A stretch of DNA of 64,000 bases from an uncultured Opitutales bacterium (GCA_900545705.1 URAK01000011.1:1-64000); one strand, 5' to 3'; positions 46,471 to 55,712 are shown, counted from the first letter of the stretch. Numbers and translations: made by a program. Notes: generated by a model from the letters alone, not told the origin.

Positions 46471-47235
46471 TCATTTTTGCCAAAATGCCTTTAACACTGA
46501 AAGCGCGCATGCGGCTGCGGTGTCGCACTTCATTACGTTGTCCCCAAGTTTCACGGGAATAAATCCGGCTCTCTCCGCGGCATCGTACTCGGCGTCCGAC
46601 AAGTCGCCCTCGGGCCCTATCAAAACACACGCGCTTTTCGCAAAATCAACACCGGCGGATGTCAGAACTTTATATATCGGCAATGCGTTTGCCCTGAGGC
46701 TCGCCACTAGCTTTACTCCAAATCCCCCGCTATTTGAAAGAAAATCTGATAAATCCGAAACAAGCGGCATTTCAAACTTTGACAGGTTTGACGACTGCTT
46801 TATGGCCTCCACATATTTTTCAAACCACTTTGCGGATTTTTTTTCTGCGTCGGCACGCCCTATCCGCACTACTGACCTGCAAGACATTAGCGGATATATT
46901 CCAGAGGCGCCAAGCTCCACGCTTTGGCGTATAATTTCGTCAAAAGCTGGGCCCTTTGGAAGGCATTGCGCCAAATAAACCTCAACATCCGGAGATTTCG
47001 GATAAAGACGCCCGATTACCCTGAGTGCGGCCGATTTTGAAGACACCTCGGCGAGTTCGCATCGGTAGGCATTTCCCTTCGCGTCGAATACATCGACTAT
47101 ATCACCCGCCCGCGCCCTTAGAGATCCGCACAAGTGGCGGCTTTCGGCGGCATTCAGCTCCACGGAGTCTCCAACGGGAATCTCGCCGCCCTCGCAAAGT
47201 TCGGAAAAATCGCAATACGCTCTAAAACCTGACAT
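46471..47235 (-). CDS. rsmE: 16S rRNA m3U1498 methyltransferase RsmE
   Basis: A 254-aa SPOUT-class methyltransferase that makes m3U at position 1498 of 16S rRNA. The N-terminal PUA-like domain has HLCGSLRARAGDIVDVFD; the SAM-binding knot has LIGPEGDLSDAEY and VKLGDNVMKCDTAAACAL. The C-terminal LGDNVMKCDTA replaces the usual LG..ILR.ETA, a small departure at the knot. It heads a minus-strand pair with the DUF255-like gene and is divergent from coaC, 45 bp away. Confidence 0.93.
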   Translation of the reverse strand: MSGFRAYCDFSELCEGGEIPVGDSVELNAAESRHLCGSLRARAGDIVDVFDAKGNAYRCELAEVSSKSAALRVIGRLYPKSPDVEVYLAQCLPKGPAFDEIIRQSVELGASGIYPLMSCRSVVRIGRADAEKKSAKWFEKYVEAIKQSSNLSKFEMPLVSDLSDFLSNSGGFGVKLVASLRANALPIYKVLTSAGVDFAKSACVLIGPEGDLSDAEYDAAERAGFIPVKLGDNVMKCDTAAACALSVLKAFWQK

Positions 47236-47280
47236 GCGAAACAGCTTGCACTTTGCGCGATAAATGTAAAAATTTTTTTT

Positions 47281-47853
47281 ATGGAAAATAATAGGGAGTC
47301 GTTTAAAGGCAGGAATGTCGTGGTTGGCGTATGCAGTTCGATTGCCGTATACAAAGCAGCGGAGCTCGTGTCGGCGCTCGTAAAGCTCGGCGCGAACACG
47401 ACCGTCATAATGACTGAAAGCGCCAAGAAGCTAATCAGCCCGCGGATATTCCAGACACTCTCGCGCAACAAAACGTATTCCGACATATGGGAAGACGTTG
47501 CCGAATGGAAGCCCGAACACATCTCCATCGCGGAATCCGCCGATATTATAATAGTAGCCCCCGCAACCGCAAACACGATTGGGAATTTTGCCTGCGGCCT
47601 TGCGCCCGACCTGCTTTCATCAACGTACCTCGCCGCCAAATGCCCCGTGCTCATCGCGCCCGCGATGAACTCCAATATGTACGAAAATCCCGCGGTTGTG
47701 CGAAATATATGCACGTTGAAAAATGACGGCGCGCACTTTGTTGAACCGGAAGTTGGAATGCTCGCATGCGGGGTCTCAGGCAAGGGAAGGCTCGCAGAAA
47801 TAAGCTCTATTCTGGACGCCGCCGCAGCAATACTAAATAAAAATTTAAAATGA
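47281..47853 (+). CDS. coaC: Monofunctional phosphopantothenoylcysteine decarboxylase
   Basis: A 190-aa HFCD-type flavoprotein that decarboxylates 4'-phosphopantothenoylcysteine in CoA synthesis. Catalytic His80 lies in EHISIAESAD; PAMNSNMYENP (127-137) and ACGVSGKGR with Cys163 are the substrate-recognition and reductive-Cys motifs. Most bacteria have CoaC fused to CoaB; here the reading frame ends after the flavoprotein, and no CoaB follows. It overlaps the UDG gene by four bases. Confidence 0.9.
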   Translation: MENNRESFKGRNVVVGVCSSIAVYKAAELVSALVKLGANTTVIMTESAKKLISPRIFQTLSRNKTYSDIWEDVAEWKPEHISIAESADIIIVAPATANTIGNFACGLAPDLLSSTYLAAKCPVLIAPAMNSNMYENPAVVRNICTLKNDGAHFVEPEVGMLACGVSGKGRLAEISSILDAAAAILNKNLK

Positions 47854-48776
47854 AAGAATTTCTCGAAACCGTAGCCGACGAGTTGAGACGCATGCTAAAC
47901 GAGGGTTGCGAAAGTGTTGCGCTCGACGACGATTCGCTAAAAATCCTCCGCAGAATGAACGCCGAAGAGTTGGCAGCGGAAATGCGCTCCGAAATACCCT
48001 CAGACGACGAGCCTGAAGAAGTAAAATTTGCGGGCGTAGACGACTTAAAAATAGAATCGAAAAAAGAGCAACCGCGCGAAAGGACAAAAATTGTGAAAAA
48101 CACACCTAACTACGGCACAATTCCCCCGCCCACCCCCTTCAAGCTTCCGGACGCCCCACCCTCCGAAAAGTGGAGCGCCCTCCGCGATATAGTGCTCTCT
48201 GACCCAGTATGCAATGCCCATGTAAAACCCGGCAAAAAAGTGGTATTTGGAGTCGGAAACCTATCCGCCAAAATATTTTTCTGCGGGGAAGCGCCTGGGG
48301 CGGACGAAGAAATACAGGGAATTCCGTTTGTAGGCAAAGCCGGCCAGCTGTTGACTAAAATAATATCGGCGATGGGGCTGTCGCGCGAAGACGTATATAT
48401 CGGAAATATAATGAATTGGCGCCCAGAAATGCCGACCTCCCGCGGGAACCGCCCCCCGACAAGCGAGGAAATGGCCTACTGCCTACCGTATTTGAAGGCG
48501 CAAATAGATATCGTAAAACCGGAAGTCATAGTTGCTCTTGGCAAAACCGCCGTCAACGGGCTTCTCGGCGAGGACCCTATGAGGAAAATGGGGGCAATAC
48601 GCGGCAAGTGGGAAAAATTTGCCGATGCCGACTTGATGATAACCTACCACCCTTCGTTTTTGCTCCAATACGGCAATAATATGAAGACAAAACGCCTCGT
48701 ATGGGAGGATATGCTCGCCGTAATGGAGCGCGTCGGCCTGCCAATATCCGAAAAGCAGCGCAACTACTTTTTATAA
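47850..48776 (+). CDS. Family 4/5-like uracil-DNA glycosylase with incomplete Fe-S cysteines
   Basis: A 308-aa UDG-fold protein with an acidic, low-complexity N-terminal extension (about 1-90). Motifs: FFCGEAPGADEE (145-154), GIPFVGKAGQLL, NIMNWRPEMPTSRGNR and HPSFLLQ (267-273). Family 4 UDGs bind a 4Fe-4S cluster through four Cys; here only C121 and C211 are in place, the second position is His124 and the third is Trp190. A cluster-less subgroup of this fold exists in Alphaproteobacteria. It is the second gene of coaC's transcript, and a terminator follows. Confidence 0.85.
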   Translation: MKEFLETVADELRRMLNEGCESVALDDDSLKILRRMNAEELAAEMRSEIPSDDEPEEVKFAGVDDLKIESKKEQPRERTKIVKNTPNYGTIPPPTPFKLPDAPPSEKWSALRDIVLSDPVCNAHVKPGKKVVFGVGNLSAKIFFCGEAPGADEEIQGIPFVGKAGQLLTKIISAMGLSREDVYIGNIMNWRPEMPTSRGNRPPTSEEMAYCLPYLKAQIDIVKPEVIVALGKTAVNGLLGEDPMRKMGAIRGKWEKFADADLMITYHPSFLLQYGNNMKTKRLVWEDMLAVMERVGLPISEKQRNYFL

Positions 48777-48848
48777 AAAACAGTGCGTTTCCCATACCTT
48801 TTCTCAAAAAATTTTCCACATTAATAAAATTTCATATCCGCGCCCGAC

Positions 48849-48882
48849 AAAAAAAACTCCGCCAAATGGCGGAGATTTTTTT
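48849..48882. terminator. Bidirectional terminator between the UDG and SQR genes
   Basis: Perfect 7-bp stem CTCCGCC/GGCGGAG (48857-48863 with 48868-48874), loop AAAT, A-run before and T-run after, so it can end transcripts from both convergent genes. Confidence 0.88.
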
Positions 48883-48904
48883 TAAGCGAAATTGCCGGAT
48901 TATG

Positions 48905-50287
48905 CTATATCAACCCGTTTAACATTCCGTAAAAATATATTGGTTTTAGCATGTAGACCTTCAAGAACCACGCCAACCGGCTTTCCTTTGACATGTCGAA
49001 AAGCGAAAGCGGAAAGGATATTTTAGGCTCTTTTGCGTAGTCGAACTCGCACATTAAAACGTGTCCGTAGTCTGTAATTATGGGGCACGCCGCGTAACCG
49101 TCGTACTTTTCCGACGGCTCTTTGCCCTCCATTATCGAGATGAGGTTTTCGGCGGCTATCAGATACTGCTTGCGTATAGCCGCGGAAGTTTTGCTCGTGG
49201 GGAGCGCTGAGGCGTCGCCGAGCACTATTATGTTTTTATGCTTCGGGTGCACGAGAGTCTGCTTGTCTACCGCAGCCCAACCCTCGGGCGCCGTCTTGCC
49301 CTTCTCTATCGAAAGCCCTGATTTCTTTATAAAATCGGGTGCAGTCATAGGCGGCAAAAAGTGTATGAAGTCGTACTGCTCCTTGGTCTCGACAACCTTG
49401 CTTTTTGAAGGATTGTCTTTGTCGGCTATCTCTTTTATAAAATACGCCGTCTTTGAGGAGGTGTCTATGCCCTTTAACTTTACATGCGTGGAAACGGGAA
49501 TATTCCTTTCTTTGTATATTTCAAGCAGGCGCTTAGTGAAAAACGGGACGTCGTACAACTCCTTGGCTGCCGTGTAAAAATTAAAATCGAGCTTTTCGCG
49601 CGTGCCATATTTGCGGCTCAAATGCTCGGTAAGCATGCATATCTTTTTCGGGGCGCCGCCGCACTTATGCTTCGTGTAGGTATCGGTATATATTCCCCTG
49701 CCGCCGTTGCGCGCAAACTTTTGCATGCCGTCCCAAGTGCGTATTGCGCCCTGGTGGTCGTATATGCAGTATGCGTCGCCTTCGCCGAGTTTCTCGCGCG
49801 ATATCCCCTCGACTCCGCCCCAGTTTATCTGCAAACCGGGCGCCAAAACGAGAAAATCATAGTCTATCGTCCCGTTCTTTGAGGTCACTACTTTGTTTTT
49901 TTCGGGATCAACCTCTATTACGGAGTCCTTTATCCATTTTGCCCCGTCCGGAATGCAGTCGGACTGTTTTTTATAAACGTCGTCCGCGCCATAAACTCCC
50001 CCGGCTATGAGTGTAAATCCCGGCTGGTAATAATGCAAATCCGACGGGTCTATTATTGTAATATCTGGATTTTCAAGGCGCCTAAGCAGCTTGGCAGCTG
50101 TCGATATCCCTGCCGCTCCGCCGCCTACCACCACTATCTTGCCCTTCGCGGAAGAAGTCGCTGCAGCAGCCGTTCCTGTCCCGGCGGCAGTCGCCAATCC
50201 GGCCGCCGCCATAATCTTTACGAAATGGCGCCTGTCCATATTCCCGATTGATTTCAGTGTTTCTTTTATTTCCTTTTGGGTATCCAT
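48905..50287 (-). CDS. sqr: Tat-exported type II sulfide:quinone oxidoreductase
   Basis: A 460-aa FAD enzyme; the ATG at 50287 is chosen because upstream codons lack a coherent signal. Arg19-Arg20 in MDRRHFVKIMAAAG and an Ala-rich stretch (about 27-46) form a Tat-like signal. FAD binding: KIVVVGGGAAGIS (50-62). Two redox Cys are C209 (KCGGAPKK) and C401 (GYAACPIITDYG), as in type II SQR of mitochondria and bacteria, and the MCEFDY segment follows. SQR oxidises sulfide and passes electrons to quinone. It is divergent from a porin and an SsuABC-like importer. Tat export would place it outside the cytoplasm, unusual for this clade. Confidence 0.8.
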   Translation of the reverse strand: MDTQKEIKETLKSIGNMDRRHFVKIMAAAGLATAAGTGTAAAATSSAKGKIVVVGGGAAGISTAAKLLRRLENPDITIIDPSDLHYYQPGFTLIAGGVYGADDVYKKQSDCIPDGAKWIKDSVIEVDPEKNKVVTSKNGTIDYDFLVLAPGLQINWGGVEGISREKLGEGDAYCIYDHQGAIRTWDGMQKFARNGGRGIYTDTYTKHKCGGAPKKICMLTEHLSRKYGTREKLDFNFYTAAKELYDVPFFTKRLLEIYKERNIPVSTHVKLKGIDTSSKTAYFIKEIADKDNPSKSKVVETKEQYDFIHFLPPMTAPDFIKKSGLSIEKGKTAPEGWAAVDKQTLVHPKHKNIIVLGDASALPTSKTSAAIRKQYLIAAENLISIMEGKEPSEKYDGYAACPIITDYGHVLMCEFDYAKEPKISFPLSLFDMSKESRLAWFLKVYMLKPIYFYGMLNGLI

Positions 50288-50493
50288 AGGTATTGGCTTT
50301 TTGAGCGGATTTTCGCAACTCGACCGGCAAGGCCAAACTGTATGCCACCATTGCGGCATTCCGCTTAGTTTATTATTCAAAAATTGTTTATTTAAATTAT
50401 TTCAAAAGTTAATTATTTGTTTGCAAAAAAGCGCAAAATACATTGTATTTCACAAGAGCTTGGAGGAATCCGCTCCCATTTTCAATAATATTC

Positions 50494-50518
50494 GGCTAAC
50501 ATTTTTATAACATTAGCC
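50494..50518. promoter_or_regulatory. Inverted repeat in the SQR/porin divergent region
   Basis: GGCTAA (50494-50499) and TTAGCC (50513-50518) separated by 13 AT-rich bases, 53 bp upstream of the porin ATG. It may be an operator; evidence is the symmetry alone. Confidence 0.3.
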
Positions 50519-50571
50519 CTCCGCTTGAAAAAAAAAGTCTTTTAGAAATTTACCCCCCTAACCATAAAAAG

Positions 50572-51843
50572 ATGAAACTCCCAAGAACCGTAATGGCAGC
50601 CCTTGCGGCGGTAGCGGCGCTCCATCTCCAGGCTTCTGAAAAGCAGCAGCTGGATTCCTATGTAAAGTACGGGATTCTTACCCCATCGGAAGCTTCGCAG
50701 ATCTCAAAGTCGATGGCAAACGTCATTCCAAGACGCGAAGATACGCGCAAACTAAGGCTTTCCAGCCGCATGCAGCTGCAATACGAATGGACAGACAGCT
50801 CACTAATTTCCGGCCGCGGGACTAATTCAAACTCTGGGGCCTCGTCTTTTCTCGCCCGAAGGATATTTATACAGGCAGACGCCGACCTCGGCGGCGGCTG
50901 GAGCGCCCAGTTCGGGCTTGACCTCGCAAGAACCCAGGCAAACTGCTTCCTAATCGACAACTACGTCGCAAAATCAATAGAAGGTGAATACATCGACGGA
51001 ACCCTGTACCTCGGATATATGAAGCCCCAATTCATATATGAAGAAACAACTTCGTCGTTTGAGCTAAGCGCGATAGAGCGCTCTCCGGCAACGATGTTTT
51101 GGTCTGGAGCCGCAAGCTCAACGCGCATGGGGGTCGGAAACCGTTACGCAGGAGTCAGATGGAACGGCAATGTAAGGCAGATTCCGGGGTTAGCATATGT
51201 GCTGTCTGTCACAAACTCTTACCAACTCTCGCCAACCGACGGAAGGTCGCCATCGACAAAGCTTATAGACAACTCACTCGCATATTGGTTTAGCGCATCG
51301 TATACAATGAAAGGCAAAGAGGATCCGTGGAAGCTTAAAATAGGGGCTTACACTATGTATTCCTCTAGTGCAAATCGCGACAACAACTCGGCCATATACT
51401 CGATAAATCCGTACATAGCCGGCAACTGGGGCAATTTTAATTTTTGGGCGGAGTACATCGGCTCGGTTGTCGCGGACGGGCGGGTGTCCGCCGCAGGAAA
51501 CCGCGAGCAGTGCTCGCCGTACGGGATTAATTTTTGCGTGGAGTACCTGTTTGACACCGAAGAATATGGGAAAATAGGCCCCGTATTCCGGTACTGCTGG
51601 CTCGATACAGACGGAAGGGGCATAACCATTTCCGACGCCGTAAGGCAGGCTCCGAACGTGGGGACTCCCTTCGACCATGTGCAGGATTTTTACGCCGGAA
51701 TAAATTGGTATCTAAACGGCAACGACCTAAAAGTACAGCTCGGGTACGAATACTCCCAGTTCTCAGGCTCAATCCCGCAATCACAGGCAACCGGTTGCGC
51801 GGAGGCACACGCCTTCCGCATACAATTCCAACTTAAATTGTAG
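50572..51843 (+). CDS. OprO/OprP-like outer-membrane porin
   Basis: A 423-aa beta-barrel porin with a signal peptide (about 1-22). N-terminal coiled region YVKYGILTPSEASQISKSM (about 27-48), then a 16- to 18-stranded barrel pattern ending in an aromatic-charged stretch (FRIQFQLKL), and FLARRIFIQADADLGGGW, typical of phosphate-selective-porin-like (Porin_O_P) proteins of Verrucomicrobia. Its substrate is unknown; the neighbouring ABC importer suggests uptake of a small anion such as a sulfonate or sulfate-related compound. Confidence 0.82.
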   Translation: MKLPRTVMAALAAVAALHLQASEKQQLDSYVKYGILTPSEASQISKSMANVIPRREDTRKLRLSSRMQLQYEWTDSSLISGRGTNSNSGASSFLARRIFIQADADLGGGWSAQFGLDLARTQANCFLIDNYVAKSIEGEYIDGTLYLGYMKPQFIYEETTSSFELSAIERSPATMFWSGAASSTRMGVGNRYAGVRWNGNVRQIPGLAYVLSVTNSYQLSPTDGRSPSTKLIDNSLAYWFSASYTMKGKEDPWKLKIGAYTMYSSSANRDNNSAIYSINPYIAGNWGNFNFWAEYIGSVVADGRVSAAGNREQCSPYGINFCVEYLFDTEEYGKIGPVFRYCWLDTDGRGITISDAVRQAPNVGTPFDHVQDFYAGINWYLNGNDLKVQLGYEYSQFSGSIPQSQATGCAEAHAFRIQFQLKL

Positions 51844-51918
51844 AGTCTGCGCACAATCATTTAATGCTTGAAATCGAGGCGTAGATAAAAAAAATAACAA
51901 TTAATAAAACACTGAGAA

Positions 51919-52899
51919 ATGAAAGCTTTTTTTAAGAAAACAGCAATTATAGCGGCAGCCGCCGCGACACTATGCCTTCCGGTCAGCGCCGAAACTGTAT
52001 TGCGCGTCGGACACTTTCCAAACATATCGCACGCACAGGCGTTGGTCGCCCACAGATTGAGCATGCTGGGCAAAGGCTGGTTTGAAGAAAGACTCGGCAA
52101 AGACGTAAAAATTCAATGGATGCTTTTCAACGCAGGGCCAAGCGCTATGGAATCCATCTTCGCGGGGGCTGTCGATATCACATACGTAGGGCCAAATCCC
52201 GCAATAAACGCCTTCGCTAAAACCCGCGGGCGCGATATTCGCATCCTCGCGGGCGCCGCCGACGGCGGGGCGTCGCTCGTTGTAAACCCAAAGCTCGGTC
52301 TAAAAGAACCGAAGGACTTTAAAGGCAAAAGTATCGGAACCCCGCAGCTCGGCAATACGCAGGACGTTGCATGCCGCGCATGGCTAATCGACAATGGGGT
52401 GAAAGTCACGCTAACATCGGGCGAAGCGCGGGTTATTCCCACAGCGAATCCTGAGCAGCTCCTGCTATTCAAACGCGGAGACTTGGACGCCGTTTGGACA
52501 GTCGAACCGTGGGTCACGCGCCTCGAACAAGACGCCGGCGGAAAAATATTTCTCGAACAAAAAGAGGCGGTCACAACAATCCTCGTCACAAACAATAAAA
52601 CCCTAAAAAACCATGCCGAGCTGGTAAAAAAGTTCGTGGCCGCACACAATGAGCTCACAGAATGGATTAACAAAAATCCCGCCGAAGCTCAAAAACTCGC
52701 GCTCGAAGCCCTCGACGCACTCATGGGCGGCGCAAGCATATCAAAAGAGCTCGTTGCGGCTGCTTGGCCGAGGCTTATTTTCACCTCAGAAGTCAACCAT
52801 AAGGAACTCGAAAAATTCGTCGAAGACGCCTATAAATGCGGATTCCTGCGAAACAAACTCGATATAAAAAACATCTTCGCCGACCAAAATAAGAAATGA
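51919..52899 (+). CDS. Periplasmic substrate-binding protein, SsuA/TauA/NrtA type
   Basis: A 326-aa periplasmic binding protein with a signal peptide (1-24). VLRVGHFPNISHAQALVAH and the AGAVDITYVGPNPAINAF and GKSIGTPQLGNTQDVACRAWL stretches match the NMT1-like family that binds sulfonates, taurine or nitrate. It overlaps the ATPase gene (ATGA) and belongs to one operon with the ATPase and permease, 75 bp behind the porin. Ligand identity is not certain. Confidence 0.88.
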   Translation: MKAFFKKTAIIAAAAATLCLPVSAETVLRVGHFPNISHAQALVAHRLSMLGKGWFEERLGKDVKIQWMLFNAGPSAMESIFAGAVDITYVGPNPAINAFAKTRGRDIRILAGAADGGASLVVNPKLGLKEPKDFKGKSIGTPQLGNTQDVACRAWLIDNGVKVTLTSGEARVIPTANPEQLLLFKRGDLDAVWTVEPWVTRLEQDAGGKIFLEQKEAVTTILVTNNKTLKNHAELVKKFVAAHNELTEWINKNPAEAQKLALEALDALMGGASISKELVAAAWPRLIFTSEVNHKELEKFVEDAYKCGFLRNKLDIKNIFADQNKK

Positions 52900-53702
52900 G
52901 CAATATTCATGCGGAACTCGAAAATGTCACGGCAAAGCTCGTCGTCGACAACGTAAGCAAAACATTCAATTCGGCGGGAGGCAAAGTTGAGGCTCTCAAA
53001 AACGTCAGCCTCAAAGTGGGCGAAGGCGAATTTGTATGCTTGGTTGGGCCAAGCGGCTGCGGCAAATCCACTCTGCTAAACCTCATAGCGGGGCTCGACA
53101 AACCCGACAGCGGCACTATAAAAGTCGACGACACAGTCGTCACAGGCCCGGGGCGCGACAGAATGGTGATGTTTCAGGAACACGCCCTATTCCCGTGGCT
53201 CGACGTCTTCGACAACGTAATGTTCGGCCTAAGATTAAAGCCAAACCTCACCAATCCAGAGCGCAAGGAGGTTGCAAAATTTTACCTGCATCTTGTGGGG
53301 CTTGACAAATTCGCGCATTCGGCAGTGCATGAACTTTCGGGAGGCATGCGTCAAAGAGTTGCGCTCGCGCGGTCGCTCGCGCCGAATCCAAGAATACTTC
53401 TCATGGACGAAACATTCGGAGCCCTCGACGCGCTCACCCGCGAACAGCTTTACGGCGAACTCCAGCAAATCTGGCAGAAGCGCAAAAAGACGATTATTTT
53501 TGTCACACACAACATCCGCGAGGCTGTTTGCCTGGGCGATAGAGTAGTTCTTTTCTCGCCCCACCCCGGCAGAATAGTAAATACATTCGAGATAGACATT
53601 CCGCGCCTGCGCGACATCAACGACCCGTCGCTCAGCCCATACACGCTCAAAATCACTGCCGCGTTAAAACAACACACCGACGGGAAAGAGGTTGCAGAAT
53701 AA
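52896..53702 (+). CDS. ABC transporter ATPase, SsuB/TauB type
   Basis: A 268-aa ATPase: Walker A GPSGCGKST (51-59), Q-loop MFQEHALFPWLD, signature LSGGMRQRVALA, Walker B LLMDETFGALDA (Thr in place of the usual Pro after DE), then the His-switch HNIREAV. Highest similarity by eye is to sulfonate/taurine/nitrate importer ATPases. It overlaps the binding protein and is coupled to the permease (TAATG). Confidence 0.9.
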   Translation: MSNIHAELENVTAKLVVDNVSKTFNSAGGKVEALKNVSLKVGEGEFVCLVGPSGCGKSTLLNLIAGLDKPDSGTIKVDDTVVTGPGRDRMVMFQEHALFPWLDVFDNVMFGLRLKPNLTNPERKEVAKFYLHLVGLDKFAHSAVHELSGGMRQRVALARSLAPNPRILLMDETFGALDALTREQLYGELQQIWQKRKKTIIFVTHNIREAVCLGDRVVLFSPHPGRIVNTFEIDIPRLRDINDPSLSPYTLKITAALKQHTDGKEVAE

Positions 53703-54478
53703 TGAAAAAATACAAAAGAATTTTATTTTCGGCGGCGGTTTTCGCGATTGTCCTATTGCTCTGGGAATTCGCCGTAAGATATTTTGAATTTGCCGAGTAC
53801 ATGCTGCCGGCGCCATCGGAAGTTGCCGCGTACCTGTGGGGCGCAATTTGCGACCTCTCTCTCCCCAAGGCAGTATGGGTCACAGGGAAAAGATTGTTTA
53901 TAGGCTATTCCATAGGTCTTTGCGTAGGCATTCCAATGGGAATGCTCTGTTCGCGCTTCAATATTTTTAAAGACACTATCGGAATACTCGCATTGGGATT
54001 GCAGGCGCTGCCGAGCGTTTGCTGGGTTCCGCTTGCAATTATGTGGTTTGGGCAAGAGGAATCGGCAATGCTGTTTGTAGTTGTTATGGGGACTGTGTGG
54101 TCTTTAATTCTCGCAACCCAGCACGGAGTCACCAACATTCCCCCGATATATCTGCGCGCAGCAAGCACCATGGGTTCGCGCGGGTTGCACACATGGATTC
54201 ACGTTATCGCCCCGGCCGCGCTGCCAAGCATAATTGGCGGAATGAAACAAGGGTGGGCTTTTGCGTGGCGATCGCTTATGGCTGCAGAAATTTATGTCAC
54301 GATACTGACGGGCTTCGGGCTCGGGCAGCTCCTCCACTACGGAAGAGAGCTTATGAGAATGGACCAGGTAATCGGCATTATGTGCGTGGTTATTGCGATT
54401 GGCCTATTGATAGACAAGGCTATATTTTCACCCATTGAGCGCAACCTGCAAAAGAAATGGGGAATTTCGTCGGATTAG
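53702..54478 (+). CDS. ABC transporter permease, SsuC/TauC type
   Basis: A 258-aa permease with about six helices. The coupling EAA-type loop is RAASTMGSRGLHTWIHVIAPAALP, matching the SsuC family. It starts on the last base of the ATPase stop codon. A terminator follows at 54561. No FMN-dependent sulfonate monooxygenase gene is visible in the window. Confidence 0.9.
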   Translation: MKKYKRILFSAAVFAIVLLLWEFAVRYFEFAEYMLPAPSEVAAYLWGAICDLSLPKAVWVTGKRLFIGYSIGLCVGIPMGMLCSRFNIFKDTIGILALGLQALPSVCWVPLAIMWFGQEESAMLFVVVMGTVWSLILATQHGVTNIPPIYLRAASTMGSRGLHTWIHVIAPAALPSIIGGMKQGWAFAWRSLMAAEIYVTILTGFGLGQLLHYGRELMRMDQVIGIMCVVIAIGLLIDKAIFSPIERNLQKKWGISSD

Positions 54479-54560
54479 CGCGTTTTTTAGTCAATCTCTG
54501 ATTGGATTAAATTTGCCGGATTAGCATTCTCCCGCGCACAAGCTCTGGCTAAATAAAAAG

Positions 54561-54583
54561 CCGCCGCGATTCGGCGGTTTTTT
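54561..54583 (+). terminator. Rho-independent terminator of the porin-ABC operon
   Basis: Perfect 6-bp stem CCGCCG/CGGCGG (54561-54566 with 54572-54577), 5-nt loop, six T residues behind. Confidence 0.88.
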
Positions 54584-55609
54584 ATTTGTGGAAACCAAAA
54601 GGCTTTCATAAAAAAAGCGGCAGCGCGTTTCCCATAAAATATTTTTTAGAAATGGAGGCTAAAATTTTTTATATTTTACAATATTCGTTAGTTCTTGTTT
54701 TTATTCTACTTTTTTTCAATTTCTGCGTTCTGGAAGCCTTTTAGGGGTTGTTCTAAAAAAGCCGATTGCCCCACTCTCGGCGACCCACACTGCCAAAATT
54801 TTTAAGGTATTTTTACGTCTTTTTATCAATTCGGATTTTGACTTGGGAATTCCGCATGCGCCGTTTCAAAACTCAGAATTTTATATAAAAAACATAGCGG
54901 CATGATATAAAAGCAGTAAAGCGGAATTGAGAGTGCATGCCAATATGCGAAGTTTAAGTATTTGCATCTCTTGAACTGCATAAATTTCAATAAAAATTTT
55001 TTTGCAAACATCTATACAGATATATCAGCGCTCCCTCTTTTTATTACTTAAATGCATAAAACGATCACATTGCATTTAAAATGGGCAGACCAAGTGAAAA
55101 TATCTTATATTGCTTTCAAATATAAAATCTTCCTGAACACCGCGCGCCGACTTCCGCGATTTTTCACTTTCTCTATATTACTTGGGATTTTTTTCAAAAA
55201 GCGCCGCTTTACACACAAAGAAATGCGCGCGCCGCTTAAAGTAAAATCTTTCAAAGAAATTTTTGACGGCGTTTTTACAAGAAAGCACGTTTTTAAAAGT
55301 CAACTTATCTATCCTAAAAATACCGCAAACCTTGTGCGTTAAGATGCATGCAAAAGCGGATTCTAAGCCAGGCGTGGCATGCTTCGCCGGATTTTATCCC
55401 CCTTTTCCCAAGTCGGTTTGCCATGCGCAAAAAGTTTTAAAAATGCAACTCTTGGAAGTTTTATTTATCGCTTCATCGAAATTTTTTAGAACTACAATTT
55501 GCCTAGCGCGCATTCCCAAAAAATAGGCGCGCCGTAAAGCGCGCCCAAAAATAAAGTACGAATTTTACAGGTCTTACTGCCCTCCCCCGGCAAGCATTCT
55601 AAACCGCAA
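54584..55609. other. Long intergenic region between the ABC operon and rhaT
   Basis: About 1 kb, AT-rich. Frames at 54826-55011 (-), 55052-55342 (+) and 55263-55526 (+) have no family features or coding bias that I can defend. The part near 55350-55420 carries GC-rich hairpin-like sequence. No tRNA or recognisable ncRNA was found. Confidence 0.45.
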
Positions 55610-55712
55610 GCCTGATTGAGGAGAGCGACAAACGCAAGCTTGCTCTAAAAAATGGCAATCATTTAATTCCGAGAGCAACGCGCCTGATTGCGGAGAGCGA
55701 CAGTCGCAAGCT
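55610..55712. repeat. 31-bp direct repeat pair beside rhaT
   Basis: 55610-55640 and 55682-55712 match in 28 of 31 bases (GCCTGATTG(A/C)GGAGAGCGACA..CGCAAGCT). The second copy holds a perfect GCGAC-A-GTCGC palindrome, the first has a decayed version. The second copy reaches into the 3' end of rhaT, coding on the opposite strand. Confidence 0.75.
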
